From Marinoscillum sp040218045 (lineage in GTDB: Bacteria > Bacteroidota > Bacteroidia > Cytophagales > Cyclobacteriaceae), in assembly GCA_040218045.1 (NCBI GenBank), contig JAVJQA010000049.1, positions 62,001 to 126,000 on the forward strand: DNA of 64,000 nucleotides, read 5' to 3'. Within the stretch, counting starts at the first letter, position 1, and each line of letters starts with the position of its first letter. This document shows, piece after piece, positions 28,135 to 36,311 of this stretch. The translations under genes and the position numbers were made by a program. The notes under the pieces were generated by a model. The model had not been told where the DNA came from. It did no database searches and worked only from the letters and a program-made list of their open reading frames with translations.

Positions 28135-29064
28135 ATGACATACACTGAAGGAATGCTCCGTGAGGGCGCACTCAAAGGAAAAACCATACTTGTAACGGGT
28201 GGTGGTACCGGTTTAGGCAAGTCCATGGGTACCTACTTCTCCGAACTTGGCGCTAACCTGATTATTACCAGCCGGAAACTTGAAGTGCTTGAAGAAACAG
28301 CAAAAGAAATTTCCGCAAAAACTGGAAGTCCGGTTTTGCCCCTGGCCTGTGACGTGAGAGCATACGATCAGGTAGAGAAGGTTATCAAAGATTCTAAAGC
28401 AGAATTCGGAAACATCGATGTACTGCTCAATAATGCCGCAGGAAATTTCATTAGCCCCACCGAACGCCTTTCACATCGGGCATTCGATACAGTAGTGGAT
28501 ATCGTGCTAAAAGGCTCCTACAACTTCACACTCGCATTGGGAAAAGATTGGATTGAAGCAAAGCACCCGGGGAATGTTCTAAGTATTGTTACTACCTATG
28601 CCTGGACTGGTTCTGGGTATGTGGTACCTTCTGCTTGTGCCAAAGCAGGCGTATTGGCATTGACCAGATCGCTGGCCGTAGAGTGGGCGCGGCATGGGAT
28701 CCGCTGTAATGCGATTGCTCCCGGGCCATTCCCAACCAAAGGTGCCTGGGACAGGTTACTTCCGGGAGCCTTGAAGGATAAATTTGATCCAGCCAACAAA
28801 GTGCCTGTGGGCAGGGTGGGAGTTCATCAGGAGCTTGCAAACCTGGCTGCCTATCTTGTCTCAGATTACTCGGCTTATGTGAATGGTGAAGTAGTGACCA
28901 TAGATGGGGGTGAATGGCTCAAAGGTGCCGGGGAAATGAATCAACTGGACCAAGTGCCTGAGGAGCTTTGGGACGCCATGGAAATGTCCCGTAAAGGCGG
29001 ATCTAAGCTGAAAATGATGATGACTTACCTCAATGGGCTGAGAAAGTTAAAATTCAGGCGGTAA
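28135..29064 (+). CDS. Short-chain dehydrogenase, 2,4-dienoyl-CoA reductase-like
   Basis: 309 residues. Rossmann NAD(P)-binding motif TGGGTGLGKS (about residues 21-30), NNAAGNF, and the peroxisomal/bacterial 2,4-dienoyl-CoA reductase pattern around ACAKAGVLALTRSLAVEWARHGIRCNAIAPGPF. The usual YxxxK catalytic Tyr is replaced (SACAK), as in known dienoyl-CoA reductases, which use a different proton donor. A 45-residue C-terminal extension follows the DGGEWL segment. Likely role: reduction of 2,4-dienoyl-CoA during breakdown of unsaturated fatty acids. TATCTTTC at about 28108 resembles the Bacteroidota -7 box with one mismatch. Confidence 0.85.
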   Translation: MTYTEGMLREGALKGKTILVTGGGTGLGKSMGTYFSELGANLIITSRKLEVLEETAKEISAKTGSPVLPLACDVRAYDQVEKVIKDSKAEFGNIDVLLNNAAGNFISPTERLSHRAFDTVVDIVLKGSYNFTLALGKDWIEAKHPGNVLSIVTTYAWTGSGYVVPSACAKAGVLALTRSLAVEWARHGIRCNAIAPGPFPTKGAWDRLLPGALKDKFDPANKVPVGRVGVHQELANLAAYLVSDYSAYVNGEVVTIDGGEWLKGAGEMNQLDQVPEELWDAMEMSRKGGSKLKMMMTYLNGLRKLKFRR

Positions 29065-29126
29065 GCAATGTTAATTGACAAATAGTATGGATTTCTGGAT
29101 TAGATTCCCTTTTACATATTCAGGTC

Positions 29127-29264
29127 TAATCCTCCTTTGTCAAGTTATAACCACAGATACTGAAACAAGTTCAGTATGAACACTAGTGTGATAATGCGGA
29201 GATTAAAACTAAGTAACGTCATGCTGTATTCATTTCAGTATCTAAACTTGACAAAGTAAGTCTA
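29127..29264. repeat. Dispersed repeat family A, copy 2
   Basis: About 138 bp, the best-preserved relative of 5298-5437 (shared CCACAGATACTGAAACAAG and AGTAACGTCATGCTG). Its ends include a perfect inverted CTTTGTCAAGTT / AACTTGACAAAG pair. It directly abuts repeat family B copy 1. Confidence 0.8.
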
Positions 29265-29265
29265 A

Positions 29266-29361
29266 TGCTGCTTAGTTAAGCTCTAATTGCACTTTAAAAA
29301 GTCATTCTGTCCCTAAGCTTCGGGACGGAATGACCAAATTGAAAAGGCTTGACTAAGTGGA
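29266..29361. repeat. Dispersed repeat family B, copy 1 (short)
   Basis: Ends CTTAGTTAAGC and GCTTGACTAAG form an imperfect terminal inverted repeat. The centre is a near-perfect hairpin: GTCATTCTGTCCC / GGGACGGAATGAC around TAAGCTTC. Shares outer and GTCATTCTGT segments with 29911-30073. The rest of the 343-bp gap between the reductase and BLUF genes shows nothing else. Confidence 0.75.
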
Positions 29362-29407
29362 ATTGATTTCAGGTTAAATTGATGAGTAGCACGTTAATAT
29401 ATCTTTC

Positions 29408-29821
29408 ATGTTTGAGCTTGTTTATTTTTCAACTGCGGATTCCGGGATTTCACAGGGAGACATTACAAATATCTTGAATGAATCAAAGGAATTCAATTCA
29501 AAGAACAACGTGACCGGCTGTTTGCTGTATTACAATGGGGAGTTTCTTCAGATACTCGAAGGAGACAAAATGGTGGTGCAAAATTTGTTTGCATCAATAA
29601 AAAAGGATGAAAGACATTTTAACATCATGCTCCTTAATGAAGGCTATAAGGATCAAAGGACTTTTGAAGGCTGGAGTATGGCCTATGAAGACTTTAACAG
29701 TAGCAAGTGGGAAAGGTCACAATTCGTCCGGAATATGATCGCGTTTTCTGACCTCACGGGAAAGTCGAGTCACGCTGTGAACCTTTTCTGGACCATGGTG
29801 AAGAATATGTTAACTGACTGA
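29408..29821 (+). CDS. Short BLUF-domain blue-light sensor
   Basis: 137 residues, a BLUF domain (about 1-95) plus two C-terminal helices and no output domain. The three residues that set the flavin hydrogen-bond switch are present with canonical spacing: Tyr6 (LVYFS), Gln48 (EFLQILEG) and Trp89 (FEGWSMAY), with the FAD-binding Asn34 (KNNVTG). It would bind FAD and pass a light signal to an unknown partner by protein-protein contact, as short BLUF proteins do. It is flanked on both sides by miniature repeats, with no obvious partner gene. Confidence 0.92.
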   Translation: MFELVYFSTADSGISQGDITNILNESKEFNSKNNVTGCLLYYNGEFLQILEGDKMVVQNLFASIKKDERHFNIMLLNEGYKDQRTFEGWSMAYEDFNSSKWERSQFVRNMIAFSDLTGKSSHAVNLFWTMVKNMLTD

Positions 29822-29827
29822 AAGACG

Positions 29828-29908
29828 CTACTTGTTTGACGAGATGAACTGTTTCCGGATTTTAAGTGCTCGGTCGGTACCAAACAGGGATTCCTCAAAA
29901 CCCGATTC
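29828..29908 (-). pseudogene. C-terminal coding remnant beside repeat B copy 2
   Basis: The minus strand reads 26 plausible codons (ESGFEESLFGTDRALKI..SSNK) ending in TAG. Upstream of it lies repeat B2. On the far side of B2 the minus strand again reads NESGF just after the stop of the M61 gene, in an imperfect duplication of about 14 bp. Probably the tail of a gene interrupted or lost when the element arrived; family not recognised. Confidence 0.35.
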
Positions 29909-29910
29909 AA

Positions 29911-30073
29911 TGCCGTTTAGTTAAGCTCTAATCACACTTTAAAAAGTCATTCTGTTAACCTGCCTGTCCGGCGCCTGTCCGGCAGGCAGGGAATCTTCAC
30001 GGCAACCCTTATTTATTTATCATCAAGATTCCTGTCGGAATGACCAAGTAAAAAAAGCTTAACTAAACGGCAT
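29911..30073. repeat. Dispersed repeat family B, copy 2, with perfect 17-bp terminal inverted repeats
   Basis: Ends TGCCGTTTAGTTAAGCT (29911-29927) and AGCTTAACTAAACGGCA (30057-30073) are exact reverse complements. Inside lie GTCATTCTGT and CGGAATGAC (as in B1) and a nested GC-rich palindrome around 29958-29989 (CCTGCC..GGCAGG). It resembles a MITE in structure and has no coding capacity. Outside flanks TGAATCGGGTTT and TGAATCCGGGTTT may be a degenerate target duplication. Confidence 0.8.
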
Positions 30074-30095
30074 GAAACCCGGATTCATTCAATGC

Positions 30096-31952
30096 TTATT
30101 TGTCAGGCATCATCCATGCCTTTAACACATTGAATTGATCCTGTGTAGGCTCTTTCTGCAATTCCAGAAAATGCTGCACACTTGCTTGAGTTTCGGTAGC
30201 CTTAGCTTTAAGCTTCTTGTTTTTGAATTTACCTGGCTTCACTTCGCGTTTCACCACAATTTTGACTTTATCACCTGGTTTTACATTTTCATCATAATCG
30301 GTGATCACATCCTGTGCAGTGGCCAGAGTGAATTCCTGCCCATTGATTTCTAGTATGACATCCCCTGCTTCAAAGCCCAACTCGCCGGCGAATTCGTCTT
30401 CAGGATCTACTTCTTCCACTACGATCTCTCTTTCTTCATTGAGTGTGATGCCAATTCCACTTCGGAAATTGGATGTGCGTGTCACTGTTTTCTCTGGTGT
30501 GTATTCTATTCCTGCCCAATCAAGTACCTCAGCGATTGGGAGTGGTGTATTACCACCAACGTAGGTATTTAGAAACTCGCCAATCTCAGGGTAAGTAAGA
30601 GCGGTAATCACCTCAAAGAGTTCATCATCTTCAAAAGAAACTTCCATCCCATATTTTTTGGCAAGCTCTTGCATCAGCCATTGGAGGTCTTTTTCGCCAT
30701 CAGAGTACTTGATTAGATAGAGGTCCAGGCACAGACCAATTAATGCACCTTTATAGTAGACATTGGAATACATTTTCTCAAATTCCGGAGAAAGGATGTT
30801 TTCACTCATCTCGGTGAAAGAAACAGTAGGGAATTGATCCGATACGCGTAGTTTATCCTGAATTTCCTCCATGAACTTATCAGGGCCATAAAGACCATAT
30901 TTCACCTGTACATGCATGGAGCTGTATTCTGTAACTCCTTCATATAGCCACAGGTGCTTGCTCATTTTAGGATCTATATAGTTGAAGTTACCGATCTCTT
31001 CTGAGTGGATGTTAAGTGGGGTTACTATATGAAAAAACTCATGAGCAGCCACATCTCTTACGGTTTGGGCAATCCTGTCTGCACCAGCTTCAGGTAGAGA
31101 GTACACAGAAGAATAGGAGTGCTCCAGCGCACCCATTGATCCAGAAATAGTGGGCATGTCATTGAGGTAAATCAGGTAAGCATACCGATCTACAGGGAGC
31201 TTTCCACCAAGGTATTGGCTCTGGGCCACCATCAGGTCATAGATGTTGTCCATCACTTCAATGGCTGATAGCTTCTTGTTAGGAGAAAATACAGATACGA
31301 TTACCTCCGCATTGGCAATCTTCCGTGTAACAGTATCAGGCTCACTGTACATGATTGGGCCGTCAGCCAGGAAGTTGAAGTCATCAGCGAAAAATTTATC
31401 TTCCGTCGCACTGATTGTTTCTTTTCTCAACGCCGTAGCTCCAAATATTTCCTCGTTATGCAAAACGGACACTTCATATGGGACGAATTTCATTCCGTCA
31501 ATGTAGCCGATGAACCCAAAGGTGTTCATTACATAAACTTCAGATGCTCCATTGATATTGGTTCCCCCCGGTTCGAATACTATGTTGTCCCCATATCCTG
31601 GGAAATCATCCCAGGTATCGTCTATTTTATAAGTGATGTTATGAAGTCTGCCACCGTTAGTGATTTTCCATTTATTGGTGGAGATAGAATCCACCGGCAG
31701 TTCGTTTCCTTCCTGATCAAAAGCTTTGAATTCAGATACAAACCGACCAAAATCTGAAATGCTGTAGGTACCCGGCACAATTTTAGCCATGTGATATTCC
31801 ACAAAAGCGGAATCTGAGGGTGGGGTAAACACCGTCACAGGTACTTTATCATCAGCAGTGGCAGTAAGGTCAATCTGTACTTTATAGTTGGACTGAGCAT
31901 ATGAGACAAAACCAACGGCTGTCATCAACACCCCGAAAAGAAACTTAGTCAT
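30096..31952 (-). CDS. Secreted M61-family (glycyl) aminopeptidase with PDZ domain
   Basis: 618 residues with signal peptide (MTKFLFGVLMTAVGFVSYAQ). An N-terminal beta domain (about 20-190) is followed by the thermolysin-like catalytic domain with the zinc motif H304-E-F-F-H308 and the downstream GVTEYSS Glu, as in M61 enzymes. A PDZ domain occupies about 495-590 (DPEDEFAGELGFEAGDVILEINGQ). M61 peptidases usually cleave N-terminal Gly or Ala and probably act in the periplasm. Single gene, divergent from metG. Confidence 0.9.
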   Translation of the reverse strand: MTKFLFGVLMTAVGFVSYAQSNYKVQIDLTATADDKVPVTVFTPPSDSAFVEYHMAKIVPGTYSISDFGRFVSEFKAFDQEGNELPVDSISTNKWKITNGGRLHNITYKIDDTWDDFPGYGDNIVFEPGGTNINGASEVYVMNTFGFIGYIDGMKFVPYEVSVLHNEEIFGATALRKETISATEDKFFADDFNFLADGPIMYSEPDTVTRKIANAEVIVSVFSPNKKLSAIEVMDNIYDLMVAQSQYLGGKLPVDRYAYLIYLNDMPTISGSMGALEHSYSSVYSLPEAGADRIAQTVRDVAAHEFFHIVTPLNIHSEEIGNFNYIDPKMSKHLWLYEGVTEYSSMHVQVKYGLYGPDKFMEEIQDKLRVSDQFPTVSFTEMSENILSPEFEKMYSNVYYKGALIGLCLDLYLIKYSDGEKDLQWLMQELAKKYGMEVSFEDDELFEVITALTYPEIGEFLNTYVGGNTPLPIAEVLDWAGIEYTPEKTVTRTSNFRSGIGITLNEEREIVVEEVDPEDEFAGELGFEAGDVILEINGQEFTLATAQDVITDYDENVKPGDKVKIVVKREVKPGKFKNKKLKAKATETQASVQHFLELQKEPTQDQFNVLKAWMMPDK

Positions 31953-32160
31953 AAATCTTGTTTTGTTTTAAAGTGTGGCAAAGAAAAGACAATTTCTTCT
32001 GACTGAACTGAGATAATTATGCAAATGGTACGCCAAAGTTGCTAATGGTCAGTTGGTTATTTGGTTTTTACGCTGTTCTTTAAACTGAGATGATCGTTTT
32101 GGTTTGGTTATTCGCAAATATCAAGTTGTTTTTTCATCAAGTCTGCCTATCAATTCTTTC

Positions 32161-32168
32161 TATATTTG
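32161..32168 (+). promoter_or_regulatory. Bacteroidota-type -7 box ahead of metG
   Basis: TATATTTG fits the TAnnTTTG consensus of the Bacteroidota primary sigma factor exactly. A TTG-containing stretch lies about 30 bases upstream (TCAAGTTGTTTT). The predicted start of transcription falls about 15 bases before the metG ATG, leaving a very short leader. Confidence 0.5.
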
Positions 32169-32188
32169 CCTTCAATTCAACTTATAAT

Positions 32189-34246
32189 ATGTCTACTAAA
32201 GATTTCAAGAGATATACAATTACCTCCGCTTTACCATATGCCAATGGTCCTGTTCATATCGGCCATTTAGCCGGGGTATATGTGCCAGCGGATATTTATG
32301 CCAGATTTTTAAGATTGAAGGGACGGGAGGTCGCATTTATTTGCGGGTCTGATGAGCACGGTGTGGCCATTGAATTGCGAGCGAGAAAGGAGGGAGTCAC
32401 TCCACAGGAAGTTGTAGATAAATATCACGAACAAATCAAAAACTCATTTCAGGAATTTGGGATCAGTTTTGATATCTATTCGCGGACAAGCTCCAAAACC
32501 CATCATCAAACTGCTTCAGACTATTTCAAAAAGCTCTATGAGAACGGGAAGTTTGAAGAGCAGTCATCAGAGCAATTTTATGATGAGAAGGAGAAGCAGT
32601 TCCTGGCCGACAGGTATATCAAAGGCACATGTCCTACATGCAGCTTTCCGGAAGCATATGGAGACCAATGCGAAAACTGCGGATCTACGCTAAGCCCCGC
32701 AGAACTCATCAACCCTAAGTCAATGCTTAGTGGAGAATCTCCCGTGATGAAGGAAACCAAACACTGGTATTTTCCACTTAATCAATATGAAGACTGGCTG
32801 CGTACCTGGATCCTTGAAGACCATAAGGAGTGGAAATCCAATGTAACCGGTCAGTGTAAAAGTTGGCTGGACAATGGCTTGCGGGCAAGACCAATGACAA
32901 GGGACTTGGATTGGGGGATTCCCGTGCCGGTAGAGGGTGCGGAAGGTAAAGTGCTTTATGTTTGGTTTGACGCGCCAATCGGTTACATCTCAGCGACTAA
33001 AGAGTGGGCTGCTGAAACTGGCAAGAATTGGGAAGATTACTGGAAAAGTGATGACACCCGGTTGATCCACTTTATCGGCAAGGACAATATTGTTTTTCAC
33101 TGTGTGATTTTTCCAGCTCTGCTGAAAGCAGATGGTGATTATATTTTACCGGATAATGTGCCAGCTAATGAGTTTTTAAACCTGGAATCCAATAAGATTT
33201 CAACATCAAGAAATTGGGCGGTATGGTTGCATGAGTATTTGGAGGAGTTTCCTGAAAAACAAGACGTGCTGAGGTATGTCCTGACGGCAAATGCTCCGGA
33301 AACCAAAGACAATGACTTCACCTGGAAGGATTTCCAGACCCGGAACAACAGTGAGTTGGTAGCGATTTTTGGAAATTTCGTGAACCGGGCGGTGGTACTC
33401 ACCCATAAATATTTTGATGGAAAAGTACCTTCACGACATGAGCTGGACGCAAGAGATGAAGCTGTAATAGAGGCCATGAAAACTTTTCCCGGAAAGATAG
33501 AAGCTTCATTGGAGCAGTTCCGTTTTAGAGAAGCATTGGCACACCTGATCGATTTGGCACGGGAGGGCAACAGGTACCTGGCGGACACAGAGCCCTGGAA
33601 GCTTATCAAAACTGACCAATCCAGGGTAGAGACCATCATGAATATCGCCCTGCAGTTGGTGGGCAGTCTTTCTATTCTTTCAGAACCATTTTTACCGTTT
33701 ACCTCCAATAAGCTTCGCAAAATGCTCAACCAGTCAGTGCTGGATTGGAGTGAGGCTGGTGGATTGAACCTCCTTGAAGAAAATCATAAGATCAATGAAC
33801 CACTTCTTCTGTTTGAAAAAGTGGAAGATGAAGTAGTAGAAGCACAAGTACAAAAATTAATGGATACAAAGAAAGCGAATGAAGCTGCCGCAGAGGCACC
33901 AAAAGTGGCACCTGCCAAAGAAGAAGTGACGTTTGATGATTTCATGAAAATGGACCTTAGGGTTGGTGAGATCAAAACCGCTGAGAAGGTAGAGAAGTCC
34001 AATAAGCTATTGAAGTTTACCGTGGATACAGGAATGGACCAGCGCACGATCGTGAGTGGTGTTGCCAAGCACTTCACTCCGGAAGAGATGGTGGGCAAGA
34101 AAGTAGTGGTCATGGCCAATCTGGCCCCACGCCAGATCATGGGCATAGAATCTCAGGGCATGCTGTTGTTTGCTGAAAATGCCGATGGTAGCCTCAAGGC
34201 TGTCAGTCCTGATCAGCAAGCGGAAAACGGCTCAGGCATAAGCTAG
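32189..34246 (+). CDS. metG: Methionyl-tRNA synthetase with C-terminal tRNA-binding domain
   Basis: 685 residues from ATG 32189; the in-frame upstream extension is hydrophobic, non-conserved and overlaps the promoter. Charges tRNA-Met with methionine. Class I signatures: HIGH at residues 23-26 (PVHIGHLAG) and KISTS at 336-340 (the KMSKS loop). The connective domain has a zinc knuckle with Cys148, 151, 161 and 164. The anticodon-binding helical domain spans about 395-555. After a Lys/Ala/Glu-rich linker, a C-terminal OB-fold tRNA-binding domain (about 585-685; MDLRVGEIKTAEKV, MANLAPRQIMGIESQGMLL) aids dimerisation and tRNA capture, as in many bacterial MetRS. Confidence 0.97.
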   Translation: MSTKDFKRYTITSALPYANGPVHIGHLAGVYVPADIYARFLRLKGREVAFICGSDEHGVAIELRARKEGVTPQEVVDKYHEQIKNSFQEFGISFDIYSRTSSKTHHQTASDYFKKLYENGKFEEQSSEQFYDEKEKQFLADRYIKGTCPTCSFPEAYGDQCENCGSTLSPAELINPKSMLSGESPVMKETKHWYFPLNQYEDWLRTWILEDHKEWKSNVTGQCKSWLDNGLRARPMTRDLDWGIPVPVEGAEGKVLYVWFDAPIGYISATKEWAAETGKNWEDYWKSDDTRLIHFIGKDNIVFHCVIFPALLKADGDYILPDNVPANEFLNLESNKISTSRNWAVWLHEYLEEFPEKQDVLRYVLTANAPETKDNDFTWKDFQTRNNSELVAIFGNFVNRAVVLTHKYFDGKVPSRHELDARDEAVIEAMKTFPGKIEASLEQFRFREALAHLIDLAREGNRYLADTEPWKLIKTDQSRVETIMNIALQLVGSLSILSEPFLPFTSNKLRKMLNQSVLDWSEAGGLNLLEENHKINEPLLLFEKVEDEVVEAQVQKLMDTKKANEAAAEAPKVAPAKEEVTFDDFMKMDLRVGEIKTAEKVEKSNKLLKFTVDTGMDQRTIVSGVAKHFTPEEMVGKKVVVMANLAPRQIMGIESQGMLLFAENADGSLKAVSPDQQAENGSGIS

Positions 34247-34257
34247 ACATAAACATA

Positions 34258-34283
34258 CGGCTTCCTTTTTGGAGGCCGTTTTT
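34258..34283 (+). terminator. Terminator downstream of metG
   Basis: 8-bp stem CGGCTTCC (34258-34265) / GGAGGCCG (34271-34278) with one G-U pair, loop of 5 T, T-run 34279-34283. It lies between metG and a convergent gene. Confidence 0.8.
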
Positions 34284-34302
34284 GTTTACGATTAGACTCT
34301 TG

Positions 34303-34818
34303 TTATCCGTTTTGTGCTTTTTTGTATTTTTCAAAAGTAGGCAAGTACTTCTTCCATGCCCATTCGACAAACAGGATTACAAAAAATACATGGAATATGG
34401 TTATTGCTAATGCGTTTAACCCTTCAGGAATGATATTCGCTATTAGAATTATTAGAGGAAGATATATTATTGAGACCAATACAACTAACCAAAATCCTTT
34501 ACGGTTACCTAATGTCCAGATATTTGTGGCCATAAATGGCCCGACTAGTAAAGGAGTTACAAAAAATGCCCATAAATAGATCGAGTTCTTGGAGAAAATC
34601 TTAGCTTCAAAAGACTTTATTTCCTGTTCGGATTTAAGTTGGGAAGACAGTTCAGATCCTAGTTGTTCCACTTTTTCTGTTGCAGTTCCTCTGTTCTTGA
34701 GTTCAAGCACAGCGGCGAGTCTTGCTTCAGTGATATAGGTTCCAGGACTGTTCACAACTCGTTCGAGATCTGAATCAGACTTCTTGGCCATTACTTTTGA
34801 GAACTGATTTTGACTCAT
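34303..34818 (-). CDS. Hypothetical membrane protein
   Basis: 171 residues, function unknown. The N-terminal half is cytoplasmic and helical, with a segment (SPGTYITEARLAAVLELKNRG) often seen at the start of small Bacteroidota membrane proteins. Three to four hydrophobic helices follow (YLWAFFVTPLLVGPFMA, FWLVVLVSIIYLPLIILIA, LAITIFHVFFVILFVEWAW), then a Lys-rich tail. Start ATG 34818; 20 bases upstream on the minus strand is a TGGGCGTT motif shared with the next orphan gene. It may belong to a mobile or cassette-like set of orphan genes. Confidence 0.65.
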   Translation of the reverse strand: MSQNQFSKVMAKKSDSDLERVVNSPGTYITEARLAAVLELKNRGTATEKVEQLGSELSSQLKSEQEIKSFEAKIFSKNSIYLWAFFVTPLLVGPFMATNIWTLGNRKGFWLVVLVSIIYLPLIILIANIIPEGLNALAITIFHVFFVILFVEWAWKKYLPTFEKYKKAQNG

Positions 34819-35189
34819 TTGTTTGTGTTGGGCATCAATGGATCACAACGCCCAGATATGGCGCTGTGGCCTCCGAGCTTAATTCATTGCACTAAAAGTA
34901 GCTTATCTGCCAGTGCATTCAAAATATCAGATTGGCATCGCGCCATTCTGATAAAAAACTCCCACACCAGAAGTATGTAGAATTACATCAGTTCTTGGCA
35001 GCATATAAGTGGGATGTTTGGAGGACTCTTTGCAAAAGGCTAAGTAAGGCTATTTGTTATCATTATATGTGTGTGCCGGCATGGACATCTGGTATCTAAG
35101 ATACCAAAGTATTTCACCGGGTGGCGTTCCACCGGGCTGGTGTTCCAGAGGGTTGCACCGTTGGCATTGTGGCCTACTGCTCTGAGCTA
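34819..35189. other. Gene-free stretch with short palindromes
   Basis: 371 bp without a convincing ORF. It holds TGGTATCT-A-AGATACCA (35090-35106, perfect 8-bp arms), AACGCCCA at 34847-34854, and two related segments (TGGCGCTGTGGCCT near 34862 and TGGCATTGTGGCCTAC near 35163) next to each gene boundary. Possible operator and cassette-boundary remnants; no transcript signal is clear. Confidence 0.4.
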
Positions 35190-36149
35190 TTAGGACATTC
35201 TTAAGTTAATAAATATCAAATGTGTTCTGATTATTTTGAGTTTATCTGTTGGGTGAGGAAGTCGAAAACGGAACTCATTTGGAATATTTTTTTCTCGTTT
35301 GTCAAGATTAAAATTTGCGGTCAAATGTTTTTCCGCTTCATCTAAAATTGAAGTAAAGTCTAAGTTGTAACAAAACATGATTATACCTGAATAGTTGTTG
35401 TGCCAACTTAAATAGCCTTGTAATTGAGAAATTGCCTCTATAAGCGTTTTAATTCCGTCCCATACTTTCAATTCAAAAATGTGTTCGTTTAGTCCATCTT
35501 TTGTTCTAACAAGTATGTCTGTCTTGCCTTTGCAGTTTTTGGCTTCAGCATTTCCTCTTCCCTTAAAAGTTACATTAATAGGTGTTAGCATGCGGTCTCG
35601 AATATTCTCCTCATCCAGAACTTGAAATTGTTCTGGCCGTCTTTGCATGTCAACTGTCAGATACCTCAATGATTTAATAAGCTTTTCAAATTGGAATAGT
35701 TCAATATTTTTTTTGTCGTTTGCTGAAAGTTTTTTTGGGGTTCCGAATTTATTTTTCAGCCATTCTTCAAAGTTGTCCTCTGATGCAAAACCAACTACAT
35801 TTTTATTTGCACATGCTTCTCTTAATTTCAATATTCCGGTTGGTCCGTAACCAAAATAATAATTAGAACCACAGTCACGAGCGATAAACCATTCATCGGC
35901 CATTTTAACTGCAAGATGAATTATTGCAGGTAGTTCGTCTACGTATCCGTACGAAAGGAAAATTTTGTAAAAGTTCTCTGATCTTTTTGAAAATGATTCT
36001 AAACCTTCTAGGCAATTAAAAATACCAGTCGGGTCAACTTCTTCGTGAAATTCATAATAGAGAATATTGTTGTAATTCCCTCCGTTAATTATGTCTGCGA
36101 GTCTGTATGCATTATTTGTTACAATCGATATGTCTTGGTATCCTGTCAT
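35190..36149 (-). CDS. Hypothetical protein with a PD-(D/E)xK nuclease-like C-terminal domain
   Basis: 319 residues from ATG 36149; a TTG seven codons upstream is in frame but lies in the intergenic motif. The C-terminal half matches the nuclease-fold pattern: Glu181 in DEENIRDRM, Asp211 in GKTDILV, Glu226-x-Lys228 in IFELKVW, and Gln244 in ISQLQGYLSW. The N-terminal 170 residues are helical with no known motif. Similar domains occur in restriction-like or defence-associated orphan genes, and this gene sits alone among repeats and other orphans. A nuclease acting on DNA is inferred; no partner methylase is present. Confidence 0.65.
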   Translation of the reverse strand: MTGYQDISIVTNNAYRLADIINGGNYNNILYYEFHEEVDPTGIFNCLEGLESFSKRSENFYKIFLSYGYVDELPAIIHLAVKMADEWFIARDCGSNYYFGYGPTGILKLREACANKNVVGFASEDNFEEWLKNKFGTPKKLSANDKKNIELFQFEKLIKSLRYLTVDMQRRPEQFQVLDEENIRDRMLTPINVTFKGRGNAEAKNCKGKTDILVRTKDGLNEHIFELKVWDGIKTLIEAISQLQGYLSWHNNYSGIIMFCYNLDFTSILDEAEKHLTANFNLDKREKNIPNEFRFRLPHPTDKLKIIRTHLIFINLRMS

Positions 36150-36221
36150 CAAGTTTCTGCTAACGCCCAACTCATCCGTAGGCTGGACTTTTTAAATATC
36201 TATAAAACTATCTAATCGGTA

Positions 36222-36271
36222 CTTCCGAAGTGGGGTAGGGTACATAAAAAGGTGATTCAAGTCTCACTTAA
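36222..36271. repeat. Outlying copy of the array-flank motif plus one repeat unit
   Basis: CTTCCGAAGTGGGGTAGGG (then TAC) at 36222-36243 is identical over 22 bp to 37703-37724, where it borders the second 21-bp array. It is followed by a single degenerate unit, GGTGATTCAAGTCTCACTTA, at 36251. It looks like a collapsed or founding copy of the array. The 140-bp gap between the two orphan genes holds nothing else. Confidence 0.7.
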
Positions 36272-36311
36272 AGAGAAATATTCAACTCCCTCTTTGTTGT
36301 GATTTCTTAGT

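Noticed and set aside
33139..33729. 196-codon minus-strand frame opposite metG
   Set aside because: Antisense shadow of metG; Ser/Leu-rich with no recognisable family.
34847..36169. A definite integron cassette between the two AACGCCCA motifs
   Set aside because: Only the short core motif repeats; no paired inner boxes, bulges or integrase were found, so it is kept only as a low-interest observation.
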